A DNA stretch of 64,000 bases from Actinoplanes aureus (GTDB taxonomy: Bacteria > Actinomycetota > Actinomycetes > Mycobacteriales > Micromonosporaceae). How positions within the stretch are numbered: position 1 is the first letter of the stretch; every line of letters begins with the position of its first letter. Shown here in pieces: positions 17,391-25,534 of this stretch. Both the position numbers and the translations under genes were made by a program. Below the pieces are notes generated by a model, which had not been told where the DNA came from, did no database searches, and saw nothing but the letters and a program-made list of their open reading frames with translations. Location: the NCBI RefSeq assembly GCF_015704865.1, contig NZ_JADQTO010000011.1:186001-250000 (forward strand). Direction: 5' to 3'.

Positions 17391-19721
17391 GGCCGGCCGT
17401 GAGCGCCGGGCGGCGGCGAGGCGGTCACGCGCCGCGCGTACCTCGGCGATGTCGACGCCAGCGAGGATGCCGGCGGCCCGCTGCTCGGCCTCCCCGGCCG
17501 CGCGAAGCCGGCCGAGCTCGACCTGCGCTGCGGCCTGCTTGAGCAGGCCGATCCCGAGACGTACGGGATTGGCGACGGTGACGAAGATGTCGACGGCCTT
17601 GCGGTACGCGTCCTCGGCGCCCTCGGGATCGCCGAGGGTGAGCCGGCTGTCGCCGACGGACTCGTGAGCCAGCCCGTAGTCGACCGTCGGCCCCATGGTG
17701 GCGAGCACGCGTACCGCCTCCTCGTAGTGGGCGAGGGCGTCGGCCGGGCGGCCGTTCACATCGGCGAGCCAGCCCAGAGCGCGCAGTGTCCGGCCTTCGC
17801 CGCGGGTGTTCCGGTGAGCGCGCTGGTGGGCGAGAGCTTCCTCGAACGCGGCACCGGCCGCTTCCGGTGAGCCGGTGTCCAGCAGGGCGGTGCCGAGTTC
17901 GAGCAGCGACCAGGCCAGTTCGGAGTCCGGCTCGTCGCGCCTGGGCCGTCGCAACGCGACCGCCTGTTCGGCCAGCGACACCGCCTCGGGTGCACGACCG
18001 GTGCGCAGCGCGATGCTGCCCAGTTTGGTCAGCGCGTGCGCCTCACCCTCGACATCGCCGAGTCCGGCGAACCCGGCGCGGGCCGCGCTCGCGTGCTCGG
18101 CCGCCTCGTCGAGCCGTCCCAGGTGGTCGGACGCGCTGGCGAGGTGGCAGAGCAGCAGATACCGGTCGGCGTCCTCGCCCGCCCAGCGATCGAGCGCCTC
18201 GGACAGCATCGCGTGGGCCTGCACGGCGCCGCCGACCAGGTCGGTGGCCCGGCCGAGCTCCCACAACGCGTCGGTGTGCCGGCGCGGATCATCCGCGGCG
18301 CGGACCGCACGGCCGGCCGCGGCCACCCGGAACCGGTAGTCGGCGTGCAGCGTGGCGGACCGGCGCGTGGCTTTCCAGAGCCGCCACGCCGATTCGCGCC
18401 GGCCGTCGTCCACGGCCCGGTCCAGCAGCGCGAGCAGGGCGTCGCGTTCACCGGCCAGTTCGTCGTCATCCACCAGGGTGACGTAGTGGTCGATCAGGCG
18501 GTCCAGAGTGTCGGCACGCTCGCCGGCGGTCATGCACTCGGTGGCGAACAGCCGGAGCAGGTCGTGCATGCGGTAGCGGCCCGGGCCGGAGGACTCCAGC
18601 AGACCGGAGTCGACGAGCCGTTCCAGCGCGGCCTCCGCATCCCGGCCGGGCGCGCCGAGGGCGGCAGCGGCGGTGGCGACGCCGAAGGATCTGCCGGGGG
18701 AGCCGGTCGTGGCGGCGGGGACGATGCCGAGGCGGCGGAACGCCTGGCGGTCGGCTTCCGGGAGGTCGTCGTACGTCTCCTGGAAGCTGCTGCGGACCGC
18801 CAGGTCTCCGGCCCGCAGCTCGTCGAGGCGGGACCGCTCGTCGGCGAGACGCTCGGCCAGGTGGGTGATGGACCATCCGGGCCGGTGGGCGAGGCGCGCG
18901 CCGGCGATGCGGACCGCCAGCGGCAGCGAGCCGCAGGCCTGGACCAGCGCCTCCGCTCCGGCCGGGTCCCGGGACACGCGCTCGGCGCCGACGATCGCGG
19001 CGAGCAGGTTCACGGCCGCGCCGGCGGTCAGGGCCGGCACCGGGAAGTGGACGGCCTCGTCCAACCCGGCGAGCGGGCGGCGGCTGGCGACGATCGCGAG
19101 GCACTCCGGCGCGGTCGGCAGCAGCGGGCGGACAGCTTCGGTGCCCGGGGCGTCGTCGAGCAGCACCAGGACGCGGCGGCCGGCGAGCGCCGCGCGGTAC
19201 TGGCGCAGCAGCTGGTCCTCGGTGAGGGCCGCGTTGACCGGTTCGCCGAGGCCGGTGAGGAACCAGGCGAGCAGGTCGGCGGTGGTCCGGCCGGCGCCGA
19301 AGTCGGTGAACAGGTGCCCGTCCGGGAAACGGCCGCCGACGTCCGCGGCCAGCCGCAGCGCGAGGGCGGACTTGCCCACTCCGGCCTGGCCGGTGATGGC
19401 GATCGCGCGTACCCCGCCGGCGACCAGCACGCGTAGCCGGCTGAGCTCGTCGTCGCGGCCGGCCAGGCCGGCCGCCGGCAGCGGAAGATCGGCCGGCGCC
19501 GGGCGGGTCCCGGGTTCGCGGGGTACCGGCCGGGACTGGACGACGGCCAGCGCGGCGGTGGTGATCGTGAGAACGCCGACCACCGGCCAGGCCAGCGCGG
19601 TCAGCGGGCTGAGCGGCCCGGGCAGCGTGCCGCCGGTGGCCACGTTGACCGCCACGCCGAGGGCGACCGGCAGCAGGCTGGAGGAGATCACCAGCGAGAC
19701 GAGCACCCCACGCTCACGCAT
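17382..19721 (-). CDS. Membrane-anchored NB-ARC ATPase with TPR repeats
   Basis: This 779-residue protein begins with two hydrophobic segments (about residues 7-30 and 42-62), then an NB-ARC-like STAND ATPase: P-loop GQAGVGKSAL near residue 112, Walker B RVLVLLDDAPG, and a winged-helix region ending YRMHDLLRLFATE. From about 450 to 770 it is alpha-helical TPR repeats (EGEAHALTKLGSIALRTGR-type units). It resembles AfsR-family regulators lacking the SARP DNA-binding domain; instead a membrane anchor is present. It may sense a peptide or protein signal. The stop overlaps the MFS gene by nine bases. Confidence 0.87.
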   Translation of the reverse strand: MRERGVLVSLVISSSLLPVALGVAVNVATGGTLPGPLSPLTALAWPVVGVLTITTAALAVVQSRPVPREPGTRPAPADLPLPAAGLAGRDDELSRLRVLVAGGVRAIAITGQAGVGKSALALRLAADVGGRFPDGHLFTDFGAGRTTADLLAWFLTGLGEPVNAALTEDQLLRQYRAALAGRRVLVLLDDAPGTEAVRPLLPTAPECLAIVASRRPLAGLDEAVHFPVPALTAGAAVNLLAAIVGAERVSRDPAGAEALVQACGSLPLAVRIAGARLAHRPGWSITHLAERLADERSRLDELRAGDLAVRSSFQETYDDLPEADRQAFRRLGIVPAATTGSPGRSFGVATAAAALGAPGRDAEAALERLVDSGLLESSGPGRYRMHDLLRLFATECMTAGERADTLDRLIDHYVTLVDDDELAGERDALLALLDRAVDDGRRESAWRLWKATRRSATLHADYRFRVAAAGRAVRAADDPRRHTDALWELGRATDLVGGAVQAHAMLSEALDRWAGEDADRYLLLCHLASASDHLGRLDEAAEHASAARAGFAGLGDVEGEAHALTKLGSIALRTGRAPEAVSLAEQAVALRRPRRDEPDSELAWSLLELGTALLDTGSPEAAGAAFEEALAHQRAHRNTRGEGRTLRALGWLADVNGRPADALAHYEEAVRVLATMGPTVDYGLAHESVGDSRLTLGDPEGAEDAYRKAVDIFVTVANPVRLGIGLLKQAAAQVELGRLRAAGEAEQRAAGILAGVDIAEVRAARDRLAAARRSRPASA

Positions 19722-19748
19722 GCCCCATCATCGGTCGATGATGGAGGC

Positions 19749-19943
19749 ATGGCGACCCCGGAACCCGTCAGTGTCCTGCAGCGCTGGTCCGACAGCGGCG
19801 GCACCTGGCGGGTGATCGCGCGCGGGCCGGCCACGGTGACGGTGGCGCTGCTGACCTGCACCGGTGAGGAGGTCGAGCGCGTCGGGCTGGCGGCCGGCCC
19901 GGAGCTGCTGGAATACCTGGCCGAGGCGGAGGACCAGAACTAG
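19749..19943 (+). CDS. Small conserved-looking protein of unknown function
   Basis: This 64-residue protein is divergent from the NB-ARC gene, 27 bp away. It starts with an ATG preceded by TGGAGG. It reads as one small beta-sheet domain (WRVIARGPATVTVALLTCTGEEVERV) followed by an acidic helix (ELLEYLAEAEDQ). Similar mini-proteins occur in actinomycetes, but I know no function. Its TAG stop sits at the edge of a palindromic repeat. Confidence 0.7.
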   Translation: MATPEPVSVLQRWSDSGGTWRVIARGPATVTVALLTCTGEEVERVGLAAGPELLEYLAEAEDQN

Positions 19944-19946
19944 CTT

Positions 19947-19999
19947 GGCCCACGCTCACTGCTGTCTCAACGGCCACCAGACAGCACCCACGTTGGGCC
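19947..19999. repeat. Palindromic gene-end repeat, copy A
   Basis: This copy reads in the opposite orientation to the others. Arms 19947-19967 and 19979-19999 pair at the outer six bases (GGCCCA/TGGGCC) and the inner eight (TGCTGTCT/AGACAGCA), with a mismatched middle and an 11-base loop. Flanking text up to 20028 (GACCACGAAGG, then CTAG) is also shared. It fills the gap between two convergent genes; the end supplies the kelch stop codon. Likely a bidirectional terminator. Confidence 0.85.
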
Positions 20000-20025
20000 G
20001 GACAAGACCCTGACCACGAAGGTTT

Positions 20026-20931
20026 CTAGTCGCTGACGCGCAGGGCCTCGACCCGGGCACTGGCGGTGGGCGGGCCGCCGGTGATCTCGAAACCGCCGAA
20101 CGCGACGAGCGAGCCGCGCACCAGATCCGCGGAGAACGAGGCGCGGCCTGCGGCGAGCAGCGGGCGCAGCGTACGCCAGCGGTCGGCTCGTGGGTCGTAC
20201 CGTTCGGTGGTGCGCAGCGGGCCGTCCGCACTGGCGCCACCGACGACGAAGATGTGCCGGTCACCGGCGGCGACGGCCGGGTTCCCGCGTCCGGAGGACA
20301 GCGGTGCCACGGTCCGCCAGGTGTCCCTCGCCGGGTCGTAGCGTTCGACGGCGGACTGGAAGACTTGGGCGTCGTCGGCGCCGCCGATCGCGTACAGGTC
20401 ACCGTCGAGCTCGACCACCTTGAGCAGGCCGCGCCGGGTCGGCATCGGCCGCAGGCTGTGCCACCGGTCCTGCGACACGTCGTACATGGAGACCGCCGCG
20501 GTGGCCACGTCGTCGGCGTCGAAGCCGCCGACCACATAGATCCGGTCGCCGATCGCTGCCGCGCCCGCGCCACCCCGCGCACCCGGCAGCGGCCGCCCGG
20601 TACGCCAGGCGCCCGACGCGGTGTCGAGGACCTCGACCGTGTCCACGGTCTTGCCCCGGACGAAGCCGCCCAGCACAAAGATGTCGCGGCGTACGGCCGC
20701 CGTGGCCGAGTTGCCGCGTGCCGTGGGCATCGGCGTCACGAGCCGCCACCGGCCGCTCGCCGGGTCGAGCCGCTCGACCGAGTCCAGTTCGGCGCCGAAC
20801 GCCGTGGTGAATCCGCCGAACGCGTAGGTGGTGCCGGCGGTCGCCGCGATCAGCCCGCCGCGGGCGACGTTCAGGCTGGGACGCGCCTGCCAGCGGTCGT
20901 CGAGTTCTTCGAGTCTGTCGGTTGGTTGCAT
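20026..20931 (-). CDS. Kelch-repeat beta-propeller protein
   Basis: This 301-residue protein consists of six kelch repeats, each with a GG-doublet strand followed by Y-D-x-x-x-x-x-W: examples are FVLGGFVRGKTVDTVEVLD, YVVGGFDADD and FVVGGASADG. There is no signal peptide, so a cytoplasmic six-bladed propeller is likely, which probably binds a protein partner. It is divergent from the LuxR regulator 62 bp away, with a palindrome between. The function is unknown; the pairing suggests the regulator controls it. Confidence 0.87.
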   Translation of the reverse strand: MQPTDRLEELDDRWQARPSLNVARGGLIAATAGTTYAFGGFTTAFGAELDSVERLDPASGRWRLVTPMPTARGNSATAAVRRDIFVLGGFVRGKTVDTVEVLDTASGAWRTGRPLPGARGGAGAAAIGDRIYVVGGFDADDVATAAVSMYDVSQDRWHSLRPMPTRRGLLKVVELDGDLYAIGGADDAQVFQSAVERYDPARDTWRTVAPLSSGRGNPAVAAGDRHIFVVGGASADGPLRTTERYDPRADRWRTLRPLLAAGRASFSADLVRGSLVAFGGFEITGGPPTASARVEALRVSD

Positions 20932-20967
20932 CTCTTCACGCTGCCGTCCGGCGGGCGACAGGAGCCA

Positions 20968-20983
20968 TACGACGTTTGTCGTA
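20968..20983. promoter_or_regulatory. Candidate operator between kelch and luxR genes
   Basis: TACGAC-GTTT-GTCGTA is a perfect palindrome with a four-base centre in the 62-bp divergent gap, ten bases before the LuxR start. It could be bound by the LuxR-type regulator to control both genes. Confidence 0.5.
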
Positions 20984-20993
20984 GCGTCGTGCG

Positions 20994-21704
20994 ATGGGCA
21001 TCGATCTCGACGTGACGGCGTTGCGCCGGCTGCTGTCCCCGGACGGGTCGCCGCTGACCATCGCCGAGGTGCTGGCCGTCGTGGCGGCGTCGATCTCGTG
21101 TGACGTGGTCTCGTGGTCCCGGCTCGATATCGCGGGCCAGCGGGTGCTCGACGGTGTGACGATGCCGGCGGAGGCCGCCGAGCTGGACGCCAGCCTCGAC
21201 GACGTGTTCTGGGCGCACTACCTCGATCACCCGCTGTGCCACGGCCCCGGCGAGCGGGTGCCGGTGCTTGCGATCACGGACGTGATGGACGGGGCGGCCT
21301 GGCGCCGGACCGGGCTCTACACCGAGTACTTCCGGCCCTGCGGCCTGGAGCACGAGATCGGCGTCAAACTCAGCCACCCGCCGGGGCAGACCAACGTGCT
21401 GCTGCTCGACCGTGGCCCGGGCCGGCCGTTCGACGAGCACGACCGCCTGGTGCTGACCCTGCTGCGCCCGCACCTGGACGCCGCGATCCGGCGCATCGTC
21501 GACCCCGGGCCGTCGCTGACCCGGCGCGAGGGGGAGATCCTCGCGCTGGTCCGGCACGGCCTGACCAACCAGGCGATCAGCCGCCGGCTGGGCGTCTCGC
21601 CGCACACCGTACGCAAGCACCTGGAGAACGCCTTCGCGCGGCTGGGGGTGCACAGCCGTACCGAAGCGGTTGTCGCTCTGGAAACGGGACGCGCCCGGCA
21701 CTGA
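20994..21704 (+). CDS. LuxR-family transcriptional regulator
   Basis: This 236-residue protein has a C-terminal LuxR/GerE HTH (about residues 172-232), recognisable as LTRREGEILALVRHGLTNQAISRRLGVSP and HTVRKHLENAFARLGV. The N-terminal 165 residues may be a GAF-like sensor domain; no response-regulator receiver domain is seen, so it is probably ligand-controlled rather than phosphorylated. There is no clear ribosome site before the ATG, so the transcript may be leaderless. Divergent from a kelch gene with a palindrome between. A terminator hairpin overlaps its stop. Confidence 0.87.
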   Translation: MGIDLDVTALRRLLSPDGSPLTIAEVLAVVAASISCDVVSWSRLDIAGQRVLDGVTMPAEAAELDASLDDVFWAHYLDHPLCHGPGERVPVLAITDVMDGAAWRRTGLYTEYFRPCGLEHEIGVKLSHPPGQTNVLLLDRGPGRPFDEHDRLVLTLLRPHLDAAIRRIVDPGPSLTRREGEILALVRHGLTNQAISRRLGVSPHTVRKHLENAFARLGVHSRTEAVVALETGRARH

Positions 21705-21717
21705 AAGTGCCGGGCGC
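21691..21717. terminator. 12-bp perfect hairpin overlapping the luxR stop codon
   Basis: Arms 21691-21702 and 21706-21717 are perfectly complementary with a three-base loop (GAA). The luxR TGA (21702-21704) lies at the top of the hairpin, and the convergent S8 peptidase stops 15 bases further, so this should terminate both. Confidence 0.85.
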
Positions 21718-21731
21718 GAGTCATGCGGGGT

Positions 21732-23228
21732 TCAGCCCCAGCGGCTGGTGCTCCAGCCGTCGGTGGAGGTGTAGCGGGCGCCGGTCCACTCGTCGGCCGA
21801 CCAGGCGCGGCCGGACCAGGCGCGGCCGCTCCAGCTCGGGTCGGTCCAGGTGCGGCTGCCGCCCCACGGAATGACCGGCCACACCGCGGACGCCCACGTC
21901 TTCGAGGCGAACGAGGTGCCGGTCCAGCCGTTGCCGGCGATCGTGGTGCCCATCCAGTTGCCGCCGATCCAGGCCTGCCCGACCGCCGTCATGGCCGCCC
22001 AGTTGGCGCTGTGGAACGGCCCGAAGACGCTGAACTCGCCGGTCAGCGCGACACTGTTGCTCACCACCCGGCTCGCGCCGCGGGCGTCGTCGATCTCGCC
22101 GGCGCCGCTGGACAGCGGGTGCTTCTGCGCGCTGTCGGCGGCCGGGCTCAGACCCAGCGCGGTGTTCACGTTGATCTGCTTGAGCCGCAGCGTGCCGGCC
22201 TTGCCGGCGGTCAGCGCGGTGCCCCGCTTCAGCAGGTTCTTGACCTGGTCCGGGGTGAGCGACGGCTTCGCCTCGAGCAGCAGGGCGACGGCCGCCGAGG
22301 TGACCGCGGCGGCCTGCGAGGTGCCGCTGCCGCGGAACAGCGTGGTGCCGCTGCGCGCCGACGGGTACGCGTCGTCGATGCTCGATCCCGGGTCCCGCAG
22401 CGACAGGATCGACTCGCCCGGTGCCAGCACGTCGATGGCCTTGCCGGTGGTCCCGCTGTTGGTGAACGCCGCCAGGTCGTCGTCGCCGGTCGCGACGGTG
22501 CCCTTGGTCGACGCCGCGCCGACCGAGACGACGTACGGGTCGGTGGCCGGGTTGGTCAGCCGAGCCTCGGCGTTGCCCTCGTTGCCGGCCGCCGCGACCA
22601 CCACGATGCCGGCCTTCCAGGCGCGTTCGACCGCGTACTGGAGCGGGTCGGTCGCCGCGGCCGGGTTGCCGCCGCTGCCGTAGGACAGGTTCAGCACCCG
22701 GATTGGGTTGTTCGGGTCGTCGTTGCGGTGCTCGACCACCCAGTCGATGCCGGCGATCACCTGCGAGACGTCGACGGCGCCGTTGGCCGTACCGAGCTTG
22801 ATCGAGGTGAGCTGGGCGCCGGTGGCGATGCCCTTGGCGCCACTGGCCGTGTCGTTGCCGACGATGATGCCGGCCATGTGGGTGCCGTGGCCGTACGAGT
22901 CGAGGTAGCGCAGGTTGTCCGCCTGCGACTCGAACGACAGGTCCGGCCCGTTGACGATCCGCGCCGCCGGCAGCCCGGCGACCGGGGCCACGCCGGTGTC
23001 GAGCAGGGCGACGCCGACCCCGGTACCGGTCAGTCGTGCCGCCGCACCGGTGTCCGCGCCGATGATCGTGCGTACGTCCTTGAGCGTCGTGCCCGCCGTG
23101 CCGGCGGTCGCGGTGGTCAGCCACCCGCCGCCGAAGCGTTCGGCCGCCTGCGCCGGTACGGCCAGCGCGGTGCTGCCGACCAGGGCCGCCGCCACAGCGG
23201 TCCGCACAACATTTCTCGTACGCCTCAT
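21732..23228 (-). CDS. Secreted S8 subtilisin-like serine peptidase with Trp-rich tail
   Basis: This 498-residue exported protease starts at ATG 23228 with GGAGG before it. Signal peptide (cut near PAQAA, residue 28), short propeptide-like segment, then the catalytic domain: Asp in VALLDTGVAP (about 77), His in YGHGTHMAG (about 116) and Ser304 in GSGTSQAAA. From about residue 410 to the end, fourteen Trp occur in some 90 residues in an irregular repeat (SWSGRAWSGRAWSADEW). This tail resembles C-terminal regions of some actinobacterial subtilases and may bind the cell wall or autoinhibit. It acts outside the cell. Confidence 0.9.
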   Translation of the reverse strand: MRRTRNVVRTAVAAALVGSTALAVPAQAAERFGGGWLTTATAGTAGTTLKDVRTIIGADTGAAARLTGTGVGVALLDTGVAPVAGLPAARIVNGPDLSFESQADNLRYLDSYGHGTHMAGIIVGNDTASGAKGIATGAQLTSIKLGTANGAVDVSQVIAGIDWVVEHRNDDPNNPIRVLNLSYGSGGNPAAATDPLQYAVERAWKAGIVVVAAAGNEGNAEARLTNPATDPYVVSVGAASTKGTVATGDDDLAAFTNSGTTGKAIDVLAPGESILSLRDPGSSIDDAYPSARSGTTLFRGSGTSQAAAVTSAAVALLLEAKPSLTPDQVKNLLKRGTALTAGKAGTLRLKQINVNTALGLSPAADSAQKHPLSSGAGEIDDARGASRVVSNSVALTGEFSVFGPFHSANWAAMTAVGQAWIGGNWMGTTIAGNGWTGTSFASKTWASAVWPVIPWGGSRTWTDPSWSGRAWSGRAWSADEWTGARYTSTDGWSTSRWG

Positions 23229-23340
23229 GCGTCCTCCGTAGCGTGCCGGTTGCTATTCGGTCGCCAGTCATCGGCGGGCCCGGACCGGGCCTGAGGGTTT
23301 TCTTTCTTCAGTTCCGGCGCCCGGTGCCGATACGTCGGCC

Positions 23341-24867
23341 GTGGATGTTGCCGCCGAACTCGACGACCTGGAGAACCATGAGGGTCATGACGTGGCGGCC
23401 ATCCTGGCCCGTGCCTGCGCCGCGGCGGAGGCGGCGGACCGGCTCGGCGACGTGGTGCTGGGGCACCGGGCCCGGCTCGTGCAGGCCGACATGCGCCGCC
23501 GGGAGGGCGACGTCGACCACGCGGTCCGCGTCTTCCTCACCACGTACGAGTGGGCGCAACGGCACGACTGCCGGCCGCTGCTCGCCCGCAGCCACTTCCA
23601 CCTGGCGCTGACCTGCCACTACCTCGGCGATCACGCGGCCAGCCTGGAGCACGCGCTGGGCGCGGTCGAGCTGCTCGACGAGAAGGCGCCGCCCGGGCTG
23701 CGCATCATCCACCTGATCCGGCTGGCCAACTCGCTCGCCGAGAACGGCTCCACCGACCAGGCCCGGGAACGCTACCGGCAGGCCGAACGCATCGCCGTGG
23801 AGATCGGCGACCTGACCCGGCAGCTGCTGGTGCTGAACAATCTCGCGTACACCGAACTGGAAGCCGGCAAGGCCGGCACCGCGCTGGCCGCCGTCGACCG
23901 GATGTACCGCGCGGCCGCGGCCATCGGCCGCGACCTGCTGATCGTGGAACGCGACACGGTCGCCAACATCCACATCAGCGCCGGACGGTACGCCGAGGCC
24001 GAGGCGATCCTGCACGACCTGGACGACGCGCCGAACTGGTACGAGGCACACGACCTGGCCGACGCCGCTCTCACCCTCACCGCCGCCCAGCGGCACGCGG
24101 GCGCGCTCGACCGGGCACAGCACAGCCTCGACCGCTGCCGCCAGGTGTGCACCGAGCACCAGCTGACAAGCGTCGGCGTACGCGTGATGGCCGAGCAGGC
24201 CGAGCTGCACGCCGCCGCCGGCGACTTCCCGGCCGCATTCGCCGAGTACAAGCGCTTCCACGCGGCCAGCGAGCAGCTGCGGTCCGCGCAGCAGGAGGCG
24301 AAGGCGCGGGCCCGGCAGGCGATGTTCGAGACCGCCGAGGCACGCCGGGACGCCGAACGCTACCGGGAGCAGGCCCGCCGCGACCCGCTCACCGGCCTCT
24401 ACAACCGCCGGTTCGTCGACGAACGGCTGCCGGACGCGCTCGCCGACGCGGCCGCCGCGGGCCGGCCGGTCACCGTGTCGCTGCTCGACCTGGACCACTT
24501 CAAACGGATCAACGACACGTTGTCGCACGACACCGGCGACCGGGTGCTGATCGCGGTGGCCGAAGTGGTGTCGGCGTTCGCCGCCGGGACGGGCGGGTTC
24601 GCGGCCCGGATGGGTGGCGAGGAGTTCCTGCTGGTCGTGCCCGGTGCCAGTGCCGATCAGGCGGGACCTCTGCTGGACACGATCCGTCTGCGGGTGGCCG
24701 GGCACCGCTGGCAGCCGATCACCGGAGACCTGCCGGTCACGGTCAGCATCGGGTCGGTGAGCACCGATCCGTACGCGGCCGCGGACCAGGCGGACCTGCT
24801 CGCCGAGGCCGACCGCCGCCTGTACGCCGCCAAACACGCCGGTCGCAACCGGGTGGTTCACGCCTGA
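23341..24867 (+). CDS. TPR-GGDEF diguanylate cyclase
   Basis: This 508-residue cytosolic protein has about eight N-terminal TPR-like helical hairpins (residues 1-330), a short coiled-coil linker (SAQQEAKARARQAMFETAEA) and a C-terminal GGDEF domain from RDPLTGLYNRRF. The active site is GGEEF at 425-429 and the metal-binding DLDHFKRIND is intact, so it should make cyclic di-GMP. No RxxD inhibitory site precedes the GGEEF, so product inhibition is unlikely. The GTG start lacks an obvious ribosome site; the true start could differ by a few codons. It converges on a TetR gene. Confidence 0.9.
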   Translation: MDVAAELDDLENHEGHDVAAILARACAAAEAADRLGDVVLGHRARLVQADMRRREGDVDHAVRVFLTTYEWAQRHDCRPLLARSHFHLALTCHYLGDHAASLEHALGAVELLDEKAPPGLRIIHLIRLANSLAENGSTDQARERYRQAERIAVEIGDLTRQLLVLNNLAYTELEAGKAGTALAAVDRMYRAAAAIGRDLLIVERDTVANIHISAGRYAEAEAILHDLDDAPNWYEAHDLADAALTLTAAQRHAGALDRAQHSLDRCRQVCTEHQLTSVGVRVMAEQAELHAAAGDFPAAFAEYKRFHAASEQLRSAQQEAKARARQAMFETAEARRDAERYREQARRDPLTGLYNRRFVDERLPDALADAAAAGRPVTVSLLDLDHFKRINDTLSHDTGDRVLIAVAEVVSAFAAGTGGFAARMGGEEFLLVVPGASADQAGPLLDTIRLRVAGHRWQPITGDLPVTVSIGSVSTDPYAAADQADLLAEADRRLYAAKHAGRNRVVHA

Positions 24868-24874
24868 AGCGGCT

Positions 24875-25444
24875 TCAGCGAAGGTGGCCGAAGGCCAGCT
24901 CGATGATCTCGCGGGCGACGGTTTCCGGGTCGGTCTCGGCGGCGTCCGACAGGGCACCACCGAGCCACAGGCTGGCGAAACCGTGCGCCATCGACCAGGC
25001 GGCGACGGTGGCCGTGCGGTCGCGGGCGGGGTCGGGGGAGAGCTGCCGGCTGCCGGTGACCAGGATCTGCCGGGCGCGTTCGCGGGCCGGGGCGACGGCC
25101 GGGTCGTCGGGCCGGTAGAGCTCCGGGCGGAACATCACCCGGAAGTGCGCCCGGTGGTTCACCGCGAAGCGCACGTACGCGATGCCGACCTCGAGGAAGT
25201 CGTCGCCGGCCGCGGTCAGCGCGCCGGCGAACAGGTCGAAGCCCTCGGCGGCCACCGCGGTGAGCAGGCCGGTCTTGTCGCCGAAGTGGTGGGCCGGCGC
25301 GGTGTGTGAGACCCCGGCGCGGCGGGCCAGCTCGCGCAGGCTCCAGCCGGTGGGGCCGGACTCCTCGATGGCCTGCAAGGCGGCGTCGAGCATGACGCGT
25401 CGCAGGTTCCCATGGTGATAGCCGGGCTGCTCGATCTTCCTCAC
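24875..25444 (-). CDS. TetR-family transcriptional repressor
   Basis: This protein (189 residues from GTG 25444) has the TetR N-terminal HTH: ALQAIEESGPTGWSLRELARRAGVSHTAPAHHFGDKTGLLTAVA in pieces, with the YHF-type recognition helix as HHFGDK. The C-terminal half is a helical ligand domain with no clear ligand. A TTG at 25483 would add 13 residues but would place coding sequence over a palindrome, so I prefer the GTG. Divergent from a DoxX-like gene with three related palindromes between; it probably represses both. Confidence 0.87.
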   Translation of the reverse strand: MRKIEQPGYHHGNLRRVMLDAALQAIEESGPTGWSLRELARRAGVSHTAPAHHFGDKTGLLTAVAAEGFDLFAGALTAAGDDFLEVGIAYVRFAVNHRAHFRVMFRPELYRPDDPAVAPARERARQILVTGSRQLSPDPARDRTATVAAWSMAHGFASLWLGGALSDAAETDPETVAREIIELAFGHLR

Positions 25445-25463
25445 CTCCGCGGCCCACCCTATC

Positions 25464-25524
25464 TTGCCATTGGCAAAATCCAAGCCGGCGCGCTATCTTT
25501 CCAGTGGAAACTTTCCACTGGAAA
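25464..25524. promoter_or_regulatory. Three related 13-bp palindromes, TetR operators
   Basis: TTGCCA-T-TGGCAA (25464-25476), TTTCCA-G-TGGAAA (25498-25510) and TTTCCA-C-TGGAAA (25512-25524) share the pattern TTKCCA-N-TGGMAA. The last two stand 14 bases apart and together form a near-perfect 29-bp palindrome (25497-25525). The third abuts the DoxX ribosome site, so bound repressor would block both transcription and initiation. Confidence 0.75.
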
Positions 25525-25534
25525 GGTGATGAGA

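Noticed and set aside
25412..25534. N-terminal extension of the DoxX-like protein
   Set aside because: It would run through the operator palindromes; a good ribosome site sits eight bases before the internal ATG at 25535.
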